Source of the DNA: an uncultured Candidatus Melainabacteria bacterium
GTDB taxonomy: Bacteria; Cyanobacteriota; Vampirovibrionia; Gastranaerophilales; Gastranaerophilaceae
Reading direction: 5' to 3'
DNA length: 17,914 bases
Assembly: GCA_946186335.1 (NCBI GenBank)
Contig: CAMHMW010000022.1
Span: 1 to 17,914, forward strand
In this document: positions 1 through 8,285 of the stretch, in pieces
Layout: every line of letters starts with the position of its first letter
How positions within the stretch are numbered: position 1 is the first letter of the stretch
The notes under the pieces: model-generated
What the model saw: only the letters and a program-made list of their open reading frames with translations
What the model was told of the DNA's origin: nothing
Databases searched by the model: none
Position numbers and translations under genes: made by a program

Positions 1-102
1 ATAGTTTGCAAGGACAAAAAGGCAGTAAAATTTGAGAATTTAAAACTCTATCACGCTCCGCTGCTGACAAAAATCTTTATAAAAAATATAAAAATAAAAT
101 AA
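1..102 (+). CDS. C-terminal fragment of an unidentified protein
   Basis: Frame 1 is open from the window edge to a TAA at 100-102, giving 33 residues that end in a lysine/isoleucine-rich tail (KIFIKNIKIK). The other two + frames hit stops early. The stop lies one base from the mnmG stop on the opposite strand, which fits a convergent gene pair like several others in this window. The fragment is too short to identify. It could also be a chance open stretch in AT-rich DNA. Confidence 0.4.
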   Translation: MVCKDKKAVKFENLKLYHAPLLTKIFIKNIKIK

Positions 103-103
103 A

Positions 104-1990
104 CTATTTTTTGTATTTATTCGCACCCCTGTCAAGCATTACCATTAAAATAGAAATATCAGCAGGTTTTACCCCTCCGATACGTGATGCCTGCGCTAAT
201 GTTTTAGGTTTGATTTTTGACAATTTTTCCTTTGTTTCTGATGAAATATGTTCAATCTTTGAATAATCAATATTGTCAGGAATTACAAATTTTTCCAGTT
301 TTCCCGCATTATCAACCTGTTCTTCCTGACGTTTAATATACCCGTCATACTTAACTAAAACTTCAACCTGCTCATAAACATCTTTTGGAATGTTAAGTTC
401 GGCAGTTTGCTCATTAATTTCTTTCAAAATTTTATATGTAATATTGGGGCGCTTTAAAAGTTCAGCAGCCCTTATTCCCCTATCCAAATGTTCACCATAT
501 TTTGCCAAAACAGTATTCACATCCTCGGTTGCAGAAATCTTCAAACCTTCAAGACGTTTCTGTTCATCCGAAATCAACTGCATTTTTTTCGTAAATCTTT
601 CGTATTGGTCATCGTCAATCAACCCGATTTTATGCCCGATGGAGGTCAATCTTTCATCCGCATTGTCCTGCCTTAATAAAAGGCGGTATTCAGAGCGGGA
701 AGTAAGCATTCTGTACGGGTCCTGAATATCCTTTGTAACCAAATCATCAATAAGTGTTCCCGTATATGAGGAACTGCGTGATAATTCCAGCATTTCAGAG
801 CCGTTGAGATAGTTATAGGCATTTATACCGGCAATAAGCCCCTGTGCTGCCGCTTCTTCATAACCGCTTGTACCATTTATTTGCCCTCCGAAAAATAAAC
901 CTTTGATTTTCTTCGACATAAGAGAATGTGTTGTCTGAACAGCCGGAACATAGTCGTATTCAACTGCATAAGCAGGTTTAACAATATGCGCCTTTTCTAA
1001 ACCGGGCAAACTTCTTATCATCAACACCTGAACATCAGCGGGCAAACTTGTTGAAAATCCCTGAATATATGTTTCGTAAGTACCCAAACCCTCCGGTTCT
1101 ATAAAAATATGATGAGAAGGATTTGAGGCAAACCTTACAATTTTATCCTCTATTGACGGGCAATAACGAGGTCCGACACCATGAATAAGCCCCTGATACA
1201 TTGGGGATTTATCAAGGTTCGCACGAATTATATTATGAGTTTCCTCTGTTGTCCTTGTCAAATAACAGGGATAAGTCTTTCTTACGGGGCGATTTGGTTT
1301 AAACGAAAAGAAACTGAGTTCCTCATCCCCCGGCTGAATTTCCATTTTTGAATAATCAATGGTTCGTTTGTCAACTCTGGCAGGAGTTCCAGTTTTTAGT
1401 TTTTTAGTTTCGATTCCGAGTTTATGCAAAGAATCCGACAAACCGATAGCGGCTTTTTCACCCAAACGCCCTGCGCTATATGAACGCAAACCGACAAAAA
1501 TTTTACCTTCTAATGATGTTCCCGTTGTTAAGACAACCGCACGGGTTTTATACTCAATTCCAAACTCATCAACCGCACCCGTTATAATATCGTTTTCAGC
1601 AATAAGTTCTGTTATACAACATTGTTTCAGGTAAATATTATCATTACTTTCTATAAGATTTCTCATATAGCGTGAATATTCCGCCTTATCTGACTGTGCT
1701 CTTAACGCTCTGACCGCAGGTCCTTTTGATGAATTTAGAACCTTCATTTGAAGATAGGTTGCATCCGTAACTTCTCCCATAACTCCGCCAAGTGCATCAA
1801 TTTCTCTGACCAAAGTAGATTTTGCAGGACCTCCGACAGCGGGATTACAAGGCTGCAAAGCAATATTTTCGACATTAAGAGTACACAAAAGCACCTTTAC
1901 GCCAAGTTTTGCGCACGCCAAAGCCGCCTCACAGCCTGCGTGACCTGCTCCGACAACAATAACATCAAATTTGTTATTCAGATAATCCAT
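104..1990 (-). CDS. mnmG: tRNA uridine-5-carboxymethylaminomethyl modification enzyme MnmG (GidA)
   Basis: MnmG is the FAD-dependent partner of the GTPase MnmE. Together they add the aminomethyl or carboxymethylaminomethyl group to C5 of the wobble uridine in certain tRNAs. The N-terminus carries the dinucleotide-binding stretch VVGAGHAGCEAA. The family signatures CNPAVGGPAKS and GPRYCPSIEDKI, and the FAD-site stretch GGQINGTSGYEEAA, are all present. The C-terminal helical region ends in RIGGVKPADISILMV. I start it at the ATG at 1990 (628 residues, close to the 629 of the E. coli protein), because MDYLNNKFDVIVVG aligns with the usual N-terminus. A TTG at 2008 in the same frame would add six residues, but it has no better ribosome binding site and would place a TATAAT box inside the gene. 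No clear Shine-Dalgarno sequence precedes either start. Confidence 0.96.
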   Translation of the reverse strand: MDYLNNKFDVIVVGAGHAGCEAALACAKLGVKVLLCTLNVENIALQPCNPAVGGPAKSTLVREIDALGGVMGEVTDATYLQMKVLNSSKGPAVRALRAQSDKAEYSRYMRNLIESNDNIYLKQCCITELIAENDIITGAVDEFGIEYKTRAVVLTTGTSLEGKIFVGLRSYSAGRLGEKAAIGLSDSLHKLGIETKKLKTGTPARVDKRTIDYSKMEIQPGDEELSFFSFKPNRPVRKTYPCYLTRTTEETHNIIRANLDKSPMYQGLIHGVGPRYCPSIEDKIVRFASNPSHHIFIEPEGLGTYETYIQGFSTSLPADVQVLMIRSLPGLEKAHIVKPAYAVEYDYVPAVQTTHSLMSKKIKGLFFGGQINGTSGYEEAAAQGLIAGINAYNYLNGSEMLELSRSSSYTGTLIDDLVTKDIQDPYRMLTSRSEYRLLLRQDNADERLTSIGHKIGLIDDDQYERFTKKMQLISDEQKRLEGLKISATEDVNTVLAKYGEHLDRGIRAAELLKRPNITYKILKEINEQTAELNIPKDVYEQVEVLVKYDGYIKRQEEQVDNAGKLEKFVIPDNIDYSKIEHISSETKEKLSKIKPKTLAQASRIGGVKPADISILMVMLDRGANKYKK

Positions 1991-1996
1991 AAAGTT

Positions 1997-2002
1997 ATTA
2001 TA
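1997..2002 (-). promoter_or_regulatory. candidate -10 box of mnmG (possibly leaderless)
   Basis: A perfect TATAAT on the - strand ends six bases before the mnmG ATG. Transcription starting 6-7 bases downstream would begin at or next to the A of the ATG. That would give a leaderless mRNA and explain the missing ribosome binding site. No good -35 box is visible, and the AT-rich context makes a chance match possible. Confidence 0.35.
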
Positions 2003-2041
2003 TGGCAAACAAACGGGAATATAAATATTTGCACACCAAAT

Positions 2042-2065
2042 TTACGCTCAACCCATTAAGCGTAA
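2042..2065. repeat. 7-bp perfect inverted repeat upstream of mnmG
   Basis: TTACGCT (2042-2048) and AGCGTAA (2059-2065) are exact reverse complements separated by 10 bases. The repeat lies between the small membrane peptide gene and mnmG. It is GC-richer than its surroundings but has no U-run, so it looks more like an operator or RNA structure than a terminator. Confidence 0.4.
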
Positions 2066-2141
2066 CCGTAACACTAAAAACTATTCAAACTCTCCTAAAT
2101 GTCAAAAAACGGATTTTTAAATTTTGCAATGACTGTAAGAT

Positions 2142-2234
2142 TTAACTTTCTGTGGTTAATTCTTCCCAAATACTTGGAACAACAATCAAAGCTGTATAGA
2201 CAATGAATCCGAATAAAATCAGATTTATAGCCAT
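2142..2234 (-). CDS. 30-residue single-pass membrane peptide
   Basis: This gene is too short for standard ORF listing but is well supported. A perfect AAAGGAGG (2240-2247) sits five bases before an ATG at 2234, followed by 30 codons and TAA. The product starts MAINLILFGFIVYT. Residues 4-22 are an uninterrupted hydrophobic stretch, then come PS, a tryptophan and a short acidic tail (IWEELTTES). It is therefore probably a small membrane-spanning protein with an acidic end. The length and shape resemble the tiny one-helix subunits of cyanobacterial membrane complexes (PsbM, PetN and similar), but that is a resemblance in form only and I cannot assign it. It lies 151 bases upstream of mnmG on the same strand. 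A longer - strand frame over the same bases has no ribosome binding site and an implausible composition. Confidence 0.7.
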   Translation of the reverse strand: MAINLILFGFIVYTALIVVPSIWEELTTES

Positions 2235-2254
2235 GATAACCTCCTTTGGTTACA

Positions 2255-2282
2255 TGTATATTAATCCCGTTTTTTAGGTTAA
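2255..2282 (-). promoter_or_regulatory. possible promoter of the 30-residue membrane peptide gene
   Basis: On the - strand, TTAACC (2277-2282) and TATACA (2255-2260) are 16 bases apart. Each matches four of six consensus bases. They lie just upstream of the strong ribosome binding site of the small gene. The match is weak and the region is AT-rich. Confidence 0.3.
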
Positions 2283-2342
2283 AATAACAATAAATAGTAC
2301 AAAAATCGTAAAACTTTACAAAAATTAATACAAAATAATGAG

Positions 2343-2630
2343 ATGAAAAACTATACTCAAAAAGACATAATAACAATGTTTTCGGGACTATGCTGCTCCC
2401 GTTGTAAAAATGAATTTTCAAAAGATTCAATAGAGATTTTGGATAAAGAAAATGACACTATGATATGCCGTTTAAGTTGTAAAAAATGCGGGAAAGATTT
2501 TGGCGAGATTCTGTTTAACTTTAACAAAAAAGCCGATAAACATACTCAACTTGAAATTATTGAAGGACCTGATGCAATAAATTTTGACGATGTAATAGAT
2601 GCTAACAGATTCATAAAAAAGTTAAAGTAA
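2343..2630 (+). CDS. small zinc-ribbon protein, function unknown
   Basis: This 95-residue soluble protein has two cysteine knuckles, C18-S-R-C21 and C46-K-K-C49, about 25 residues apart. That is the layout of a four-cysteine zinc ribbon; C17 and C42 are extra cysteines. The C-terminal segment DDVIDANRFIKKLK resembles the 'DDVxDxHxFL' ending of small zinc-ribbon proteins I recall from several bacterial phyla, none of known function. There is no signal peptide or membrane segment. The ribosome binding site is poor (AATGAG just before the ATG). The gene converges with ahcY across a hairpin terminator. A role in nucleic acid or protein binding is possible but not shown by the sequence. Confidence 0.8.
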   Translation: MKNYTQKDIITMFSGLCCSRCKNEFSKDSIEILDKENDTMICRLSCKKCGKDFGEILFNFNKKADKHTQLEIIEGPDAINFDDVIDANRFIKKLK

Positions 2631-2644
2631 TAAACTCCATAAAA

Positions 2645-2683
2645 AAATCCCAAAAATCATATTAAATATAACTTTTGGGGTTT
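2645..2683. terminator. bidirectional intrinsic terminator between the zinc-ribbon gene and ahcY
   Basis: AAATCCCAAAA (2645-2655) pairs with TTTTGGGGTTT (2673-2683) over 11 base pairs (one G-T pair), with a 17-base loop. On the - strand the stem is followed by ATTTTTTTAT, a good tail for ending ahcY. On the + strand the tail (TTTGTTCATTT) is weaker but T-rich. Its position between two convergent genes supports the call. Confidence 0.75.
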
Positions 2684-2717
2684 GTTCATTTATAATAAAA
2701 GTTTATGGTTTTAATGA

Positions 2718-3983
2718 TTATATTTTCCAACTGTTCAGGTATTCTTCCTGTTCAGAGGTTAAAGTATCAATTTCAATACCCATTGACTGAAGTTTCAATT
2801 CTGCAATTTTAACATCAACTTCATAAGGAAGTGTATATAATTTATTTTCAAGTTTTCCATGGTTTTTAACAAGAAATTCAATTCCGAGTGCCTGATTTGC
2901 AAAACTCATATCCATAACACTTGCGGGATGACCTTCTGCTGCAACAAGGTTAACCAGACGACCTTCCGCAATTACATAAATTGATTTTCCGTTATCCAAA
3001 ACATATTCTTCAAGTGAAGGTCTTATTTGATGAATTTCTGTCGTATGTTCTTTTAAGCCGCTAACATTTACTTCCCAGTCAAAATGACCTACATTACCAA
3101 CAAAAGCACCGTCTTTCATAGACAAAAGATGTTCAACATCAATTACATGCTTATCTCCGGTAACTGTTAAGAAAATATCCCCTTCAATTGCGGCTTTCGC
3201 AATCGGCATAACCCTGTAACCCTCCATTGCCGCTTCTAATGCTTTTAGAGGGTCAACTTCGCAGACAATTACATTTGCGCCGAGCGCTTTTGCTCTCAAT
3301 GCAACCCCTTTACCGCACCAGCCGTAACCTGATACAACTACCGTTTTACCCGCAATCAATATGTTTGCGGCTCTTAACACTCCGTCAAAAGAACTCTGAC
3401 CCGTTCCATAGCGATTATCGTACAAATGCTTTGTCAAACTTGTATTTACACCAACTGCGGGGAATCCGAGAGTTCCTTGTTTTTCCATTGCCTGAAGTCT
3501 TATAATTCCGGTTGTCGTTTCTTCTGTTGAACCGATTATTTTGCTAACCATTTCCGGATACTTGTCATGAATCATTGAAACCATATCACATCCGTCATCA
3601 ATTATAATATCTGGATTATGTTTTATCGCTTCGGTAATATGGCTTTTATACTGTTCAACAGTTTCACCTGCTATTGCAAATACAGGCATGTTGTAATATT
3701 TTACAAGAGCTGCCGCAACATCATCCTGAGTTGAAAGCGGATTTGATGCAACAAGAACGGCATCTGCACCGCCAGCCTGCATTACTGTGCATAAAGCGGC
3801 AGTTTCTTTTGTTACATGAACACATGCCGATAATCTTAAGCCCTTAAACGGCTGCTCTTTTATAAATCTTTCTCTGATGGTTTTTAAAACAGGCATATCT
3901 TTAAATGCCCAGTCTATCTGCCTTTTACCCTGTTCAGCAAGGTTAATATCTTTTATATCGCATTTAATTTCGGTCATCAGCAT
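2718..3983 (-). CDS. ahcY: adenosylhomocysteinase (S-adenosylhomocysteine hydrolase)
   Basis: This NAD-dependent cytosolic enzyme splits S-adenosylhomocysteine into adenosine and homocysteine. That removes the inhibitor left by methyltransferases and feeds the methionine cycle. The N-terminal substrate domain has HVTKETAALC and ASNPLSTQDDVAAALV. The NAD domain has GYGWCGKG at about residues 219-226, and the active-site stretch SLTKHLYDNRYGTGQS lies between them. At 421 residues it is the short form typical of archaea and thermophilic bacteria: it lacks the roughly 40-residue insertion of the longer enzymes and their usual C-terminal Tyr-Arg-Tyr end. The ATG at 3983 is preceded by AAAGGAG at a spacing of six, which decides it over a second ATG two codons in. 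It stands alone, with no methionine-cycle neighbour in view. Confidence 0.95.
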   Translation of the reverse strand: MLMTEIKCDIKDINLAEQGKRQIDWAFKDMPVLKTIRERFIKEQPFKGLRLSACVHVTKETAALCTVMQAGGADAVLVASNPLSTQDDVAAALVKYYNMPVFAIAGETVEQYKSHITEAIKHNPDIIIDDGCDMVSMIHDKYPEMVSKIIGSTEETTTGIIRLQAMEKQGTLGFPAVGVNTSLTKHLYDNRYGTGQSSFDGVLRAANILIAGKTVVVSGYGWCGKGVALRAKALGANVIVCEVDPLKALEAAMEGYRVMPIAKAAIEGDIFLTVTGDKHVIDVEHLLSMKDGAFVGNVGHFDWEVNVSGLKEHTTEIHQIRPSLEEYVLDNGKSIYVIAEGRLVNLVAAEGHPASVMDMSFANQALGIEFLVKNHGKLENKLYTLPYEVDVKIAELKLQSMGIEIDTLTSEQEEYLNSWKI

Positions 3984-4001
3984 TGATTTCTCCTTTAATC
4001 T

Positions 4002-4018
4002 TTACAAATTAATTGTAA
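4002..4018. repeat. TTACAA-ATTAA-TTGTAA palindrome in the ahcY leader
   Basis: A 6-bp perfect inverted repeat with a five-base spacer lies between the putative ahcY -10 boxes and its ribosome binding site. Its size and place suit a repressor site or small hairpin. In such AT-rich DNA it may be chance. Confidence 0.3.
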
Positions 4019-4033
4019 GTTTCACACTATTAC

Positions 4034-4046
4034 ATTATAAATTATA
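4034..4046 (-). promoter_or_regulatory. candidate -10 boxes of ahcY
   Basis: Two TATAAT hexamers occur in tandem on the - strand (4041-4046 and 4034-4039), about 50-60 bases upstream of the ahcY start. No clear -35 box is visible. I see no S-adenosylhomocysteine riboswitch in the leader, which is short and AT-rich. Confidence 0.4.
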
Positions 4047-4130
4047 AATACTTAAATACTAATATTTTTATTCCTTTGTAAAATTTTCTTAATAAACTTT
4101 AATTATGTGGCAAAATAAAATCTTTATGGT

Positions 4131-4139
4131 TGTTATAAT
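4131..4139 (+). promoter_or_regulatory. extended -10 promoter of the large GH13 gene
   Basis: TGTTATAAT is a perfect extended -10 element (TGnTATAAT). It ends 19 bases before the GTG start, which implies a leader of roughly 13 bases that just includes the AGGAG site (4148-4152). The -35 region (caaaat) is poor, as is common when the -10 is extended. The same nine bases precede ychF and the second GH13-like gene. Confidence 0.65.
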
Positions 4140-4158
4140 TTACGTATAGGAGTGTTTT

Positions 4159-7100
4159 GTGAAAGTAAGTTTAGACATTGAAAACAAAAAGGGATACGGA
4201 CATTCAAAAGACTTATCTTTTGAGGGATACAAATTTACAAAATCCGATGAGGGCTTTCGCGAACTTGAAGTTGCATACCCGTTTGACCCCAATAAAGACG
4301 ACTGCTATTTAGAAGTCTATAGACTTGCAAAAGATCCGTACGGAAACTACTATACAACCGGCAGAGCCTATACAAAAGACGGGAAAGACAAAGTTCAGAT
4401 AGGGACAAGAGCAACCCGCATAGATTTGTCCGAGACCTTCGGAATTGACGATAATCAGGCATTTGCGTATCATTATTTACTGGTAAACAAGCATAATGAC
4501 GTATTTCCGAGAGTAAGAATAGATGCGGGCGATGTTATTGACGAACGCTCCGAGCAAAACGAAAAAAGAAATATTTTTAACGTAGTTACCCCGAACAAGT
4601 CAAGTCTGTCACGTGGCGGCGCAATGAAACTTGTAATCATTGACTCTCAGCATGTCGGACATGTTTATAATTCACAAAACAAAGTTGATTTTGATAAAAA
4701 ACTTGCAAAAAGAGCACAGGAAGGCATCAAAACCATTACAAACAAATTCGGCGGAACTCTTGCCGGTTTGGAATACGGTTTAGACCACAACGAATACGAC
4801 TCCTACGGAAGAATAATATCGCTCCCTCTGTTTACGGACGATGACTTTACAGCTCATGCCTACTGGAACAAAAACTGTATGCAAATGGCAAGTTCACTCG
4901 GAAATATAAACAATTACGCATCATTTCAGAGAAAAATGTTTGCTCACGGCTTAAATTTTGTATCTGACGGTGCATTCGTAAATGAGGGTCTTGAAGGTAT
5001 TCACTTTAAACACATCCTGAAATGGGGTTTAAATTCACCATATTATAACTGGTTCAGAGCATCAAGTCTGAAAGACGGACCGCTCTCTCTCGGTATTTTT
5101 GCAAAGAACAAAGAAAACATTTCTCATAAAGTCGTTAATTCACCATATTCGTATCATCAGACAAACAACGGCAAAATAACCATATCAAGAAACGAATCAT
5201 ACAACCCTAAAAAACCGACATATATTCAATTCTTTGATAAGCGCCTTGTTACGGAAGAAGAAAAGAATGACACAAAACATCTTATAAAAACTTACTCAAA
5301 AATGAGTACCCCGAATGTTTATGATCTTCACTCTCATAACGATTCGATATTCCCATACGCATTTGAAATAAACCCCGAAACATATAATACAAATATCAAA
5401 AATTTAAACAGTTACAACAAGCACTTGGATAAAATAATAAAACTTGACGGCTATATGGCAGCAAGACTTTTATCAAAGAATGAAATGTTTATGGCAGACG
5501 GTAAATTCGAATCAGGTTTTGAAACATGGGACGCAAACCCCGATATTGCAAAATTAAATTTTGTATATTCAAACGCTGATTCATTGTCTTTGAAAAATTT
5601 ATCGGCACTGGACAGAAAAATTGAACGTGCCAAAATTCTCAGAGGAAATGCTCAGGTTCAGGACTACGTAGTAACATCAGGTAAATATTGGACTCAAAAA
5701 ACTGATGACATTCTAAGATTATATATCGCACAAAAACTGCAAAATATTGATATCAAAAACCCGACTCTGGCATACTCAAATATTACCAACAATTCAAATA
5801 ACAAAGTATTCCCGAAATCAACAAAGGCAGAAGTTTCAAAAGCAGAAGTTGAAAACGTATTAAACGGATTTTACAATCACAAAAGAAAATTTGATATTTA
5901 TGACAAAAAATCAGCAATAATTAAAGGTTTAATGGATATGCCACTTGATTCGTGCGAATTTGGAGACAATCTGGTTTCCGTACTGGCATCTCCTCTAATC
6001 ACAAAAAGAGCGGCAAACAAAGCAGAGATCGGACTTTCAAGATATGACGTATTCAAAAACGGAAACAAAAACCTCCCCGAAGAATATGAATCAACATATA
6101 CCAAAATGGACAAAATTTATACAACCGAAATGTATAATTTTGCAGAAAAAGTATTGCATAAAATTGATGTTAACCAGCCCAAATCTGCAAAACTGTTTGA
6201 CGATAATACCCTCACCGAATACGGACAATATGTTCTGCCGCTGTTAACGGCAGAAATTGCAAAATATGCGGTTATCAAATCACTGGTACCTAATGCGGAA
6301 GTAAATTTTGACAAAATTAACGGAGAAATTTCGTACAATTACAAGGATTTAAAACAGGTTTCACTCCAATCAATCGGTATTACAAATCCGGCATCTCCCG
6401 TTGATGAAGCAAATATGGTACTGACAAGAATGAGTAAAGGTCTGAAAACTCTTGACCATGAAAAACTTGGAGAAAATCTTTCAAAAGCATTAAAAGGAAC
6501 GAATTTAGCAAGTTTCCAACTGGCTGATTTAATCATAGACAAAACCCAGTCAGGCTTGGACTGGCGTATTGATGCAACAAAAGATATAGCAGATGTTGAA
6601 GCACTGCGTAACGGAAACACAAATTTTGAATACACATGGCAGTCTATTACAGATTTTTGGAAAAAATTTGCAGACGGCGTTATTCAGAAAAACCCCAACG
6701 CATATATAGTCGCCGAGGTCACAAACAAGGAAGATTTATTCGACAACGGCTGGGGAAACAAATCAAAGAAATACCATGATGTCAACCAACACGTAATACA
6801 GAAATTCCTCAGAGAAACAGGAATAACATCTATCGCTGAATATTCGCTATGGTTCAGAGATGTATCAAAGATGTTCGGCGCAGATTTTGAGGACGGAAAG
6901 ACCTTTACCGATCCAAAATATTTGGAAAAAATAGTATTTGAAAAAATGATGCAATATATAAATATCGGCTCAATAGATTCTGTCAGATATGCCTATACAT
7001 TTATCGGAAACCATGACAAACCGAGAGCCCTACATTGTCTTGCAATGGATATGGGATTATTCTACGCAGATTTAATGGATAACAGAGGTGATCACCCCGA

Positions 7101-8277
7101 AGATTTTGAATACAGACGAAAAGCATACCAGATGGTAAAAGATAAATTCCTTGAAAACATTACGAAATCAGAAGTTGACCAGTTTGATTTTTCTGCGGTA
7201 TCACCAAAAGCAATTGCTATGGCTGATGCCATAAGACCGGCTTTAATAGATGTATTAAAAGATGCCAGAAAGCATTATCCGAATGAACTCGGCTCTGATG
7301 ATGATTTTAACAGAAAAGCATTTATACCTATCAGCAAAGCCGTTTCCGACCTGGCACAAGGTAAATTCAACGGGGGAAGATTTGACCCCGATGCATTCGG
7401 TATAAAACCGATTGATGTTGCAATTTCAATGGTATTAAAACAGGCAAAATCAGAATACGGATTAAACCTGCCGAAAGAACTTGATAAGGTTTATGAAGAT
7501 AAGGTATTTGAGACGATTATGAACCCCGCAATGTCAAAATTGCTGGGGATGATGAAAATTTTAGTTGCACTCCCCGGTATGCCCACACTATTTGACGGGG
7601 ATGATGCCGGAACTTCCGGTTATGATACAAAAACAAAAAACATGTTCGTTCAATGCCGTCAGAGAAATCACGATGAATGGCTTGCAGGCAATAAAACGAA
7701 GGAATTTATCCAAAATTACCATAAGTATCTTGATGAGGCCATGGCTGTCCGTAAGAACCCGAGATGTAATGCACTGAACAACGGTTCTATACATACCCTC
7801 CCGCTGAACAAAGCACAAACGGGAGAACTCGTTCCGTCAATACTAAGACAAAGTACAGACGGAAGAATGACTATTTCTATCATTAACCCGACAGGACTTC
7901 ACAGCGATTTCAGAAAACCATACACCCAAAATAACATATATTTAAACAGATTATACTTTACCGAAAATGGGAAAAGTACGGTTGGAGTTTCCGGCTTAAG
8001 AGAAGGACTCAAATTTATAAATGCAAAGAAATCCTCTGATATATATTATACAAGAATTGATGAAAACGGTTATTATTATTTAACCAGACACTATAACGGA
8101 AATGATGTACCTATGCCGCTGCACGATACAACACTGATATTATATTACGTACCGGAAGAAGGAGTGCCGCTGACATTTACGGGAAGCTGCCGAGTAAAAC
8201 CAAACGCAAACTATGTTGCAAACGCTTATGCTGACAAAACATCCGAACACGGCAAAAAGTTGGCATTAGTCAATTAA
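4159..8277 (+). CDS. very large GH13-family alpha-glucan-acting enzyme with extra domains
   Basis: This 1372-residue protein has the conserved stretches of the alpha-amylase family (GH13). They are a region I-like VSDGAFVNEG with Asp270, region V-like PDIAKLN (461-467), region II LDWRIDATKD with Arg803 and nucleophile Asp805, region III VAEV with acid/base Glu853, and region IV FIGNHDKPR with His952 and Asp953. LPGMPTLFDGDD (from 1138) is the usual last barrel strand. Residues about 20-120 look like a beta-sandwich of the CBM48 type, and the C-terminus is beta-rich. Ordinary GH13 enzymes have 450-700 residues. The excess here lies in roughly 330 residues between regions V and II and 150 after region IV. 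Region I has Glu where a His is usual. There is no signal peptide, so it is probably cytoplasmic and acts on glycogen or maltodextrin. The GTG start follows AGGAG at a spacing of six. Whether it is a hydrolase, branching enzyme or transferase cannot be told. Confidence 0.82.
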   Translation: MKVSLDIENKKGYGHSKDLSFEGYKFTKSDEGFRELEVAYPFDPNKDDCYLEVYRLAKDPYGNYYTTGRAYTKDGKDKVQIGTRATRIDLSETFGIDDNQAFAYHYLLVNKHNDVFPRVRIDAGDVIDERSEQNEKRNIFNVVTPNKSSLSRGGAMKLVIIDSQHVGHVYNSQNKVDFDKKLAKRAQEGIKTITNKFGGTLAGLEYGLDHNEYDSYGRIISLPLFTDDDFTAHAYWNKNCMQMASSLGNINNYASFQRKMFAHGLNFVSDGAFVNEGLEGIHFKHILKWGLNSPYYNWFRASSLKDGPLSLGIFAKNKENISHKVVNSPYSYHQTNNGKITISRNESYNPKKPTYIQFFDKRLVTEEEKNDTKHLIKTYSKMSTPNVYDLHSHNDSIFPYAFEINPETYNTNIKNLNSYNKHLDKIIKLDGYMAARLLSKNEMFMADGKFESGFETWDANPDIAKLNFVYSNADSLSLKNLSALDRKIERAKILRGNAQVQDYVVTSGKYWTQKTDDILRLYIAQKLQNIDIKNPTLAYSNITNNSNNKVFPKSTKAEVSKAEVENVLNGFYNHKRKFDIYDKKSAIIKGLMDMPLDSCEFGDNLVSVLASPLITKRAANKAEIGLSRYDVFKNGNKNLPEEYESTYTKMDKIYTTEMYNFAEKVLHKIDVNQPKSAKLFDDNTLTEYGQYVLPLLTAEIAKYAVIKSLVPNAEVNFDKINGEISYNYKDLKQVSLQSIGITNPASPVDEANMVLTRMSKGLKTLDHEKLGENLSKALKGTNLASFQLADLIIDKTQSGLDWRIDATKDIADVEALRNGNTNFEYTWQSITDFWKKFADGVIQKNPNAYIVAEVTNKEDLFDNGWGNKSKKYHDVNQHVIQKFLRETGITSIAEYSLWFRDVSKMFGADFEDGKTFTDPKYLEKIVFEKMMQYINIGSIDSVRYAYTFIGNHDKPRALHCLAMDMGLFYADLMDNRGDHPEDFEYRRKAYQMVKDKFLENITKSEVDQFDFSAVSPKAIAMADAIRPALIDVLKDARKHYPNELGSDDDFNRKAFIPISKAVSDLAQGKFNGGRFDPDAFGIKPIDVAISMVLKQAKSEYGLNLPKELDKVYEDKVFETIMNPAMSKLLGMMKILVALPGMPTLFDGDDAGTSGYDTKTKNMFVQCRQRNHDEWLAGNKTKEFIQNYHKYLDEAMAVRKNPRCNALNNGSIHTLPLNKAQTGELVPSILRQSTDGRMTISIINPTGLHSDFRKPYTQNNIYLNRLYFTENGKSTVGVSGLREGLKFINAKKSSDIYYTRIDENGYYYLTRHYNGNDVPMPLHDTTLILYYVPEEGVPLTFTGSCRVKPNANYVANAYADKTSEHGKKLALVN

Positions 8278-8285
8278 TAAAAGAT

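Noticed and set aside
1991..2008. TTG start giving a 634-residue MnmG
   Set aside because: The extra six residues are not part of the usual N-terminus and would overlap a TATAAT box. ATG 1990 gives the family length.
2095..2430. 111-residue - strand open frame over the mnmG/zinc-ribbon gap
   Set aside because: It runs antisense into the zinc-ribbon gene, has no ribosome binding site, and has an odd composition rich in Phe, Tyr, Cys and Ile. The 30-codon gene in another frame, with a perfect ribosome binding site, explains the region better.
3984..4140. S-adenosylhomocysteine riboswitch upstream of ahcY
   Set aside because: The leader is short and AT-rich with only a 6-bp palindrome. No GC-rich pseudoknot-like structure or terminator is visible.
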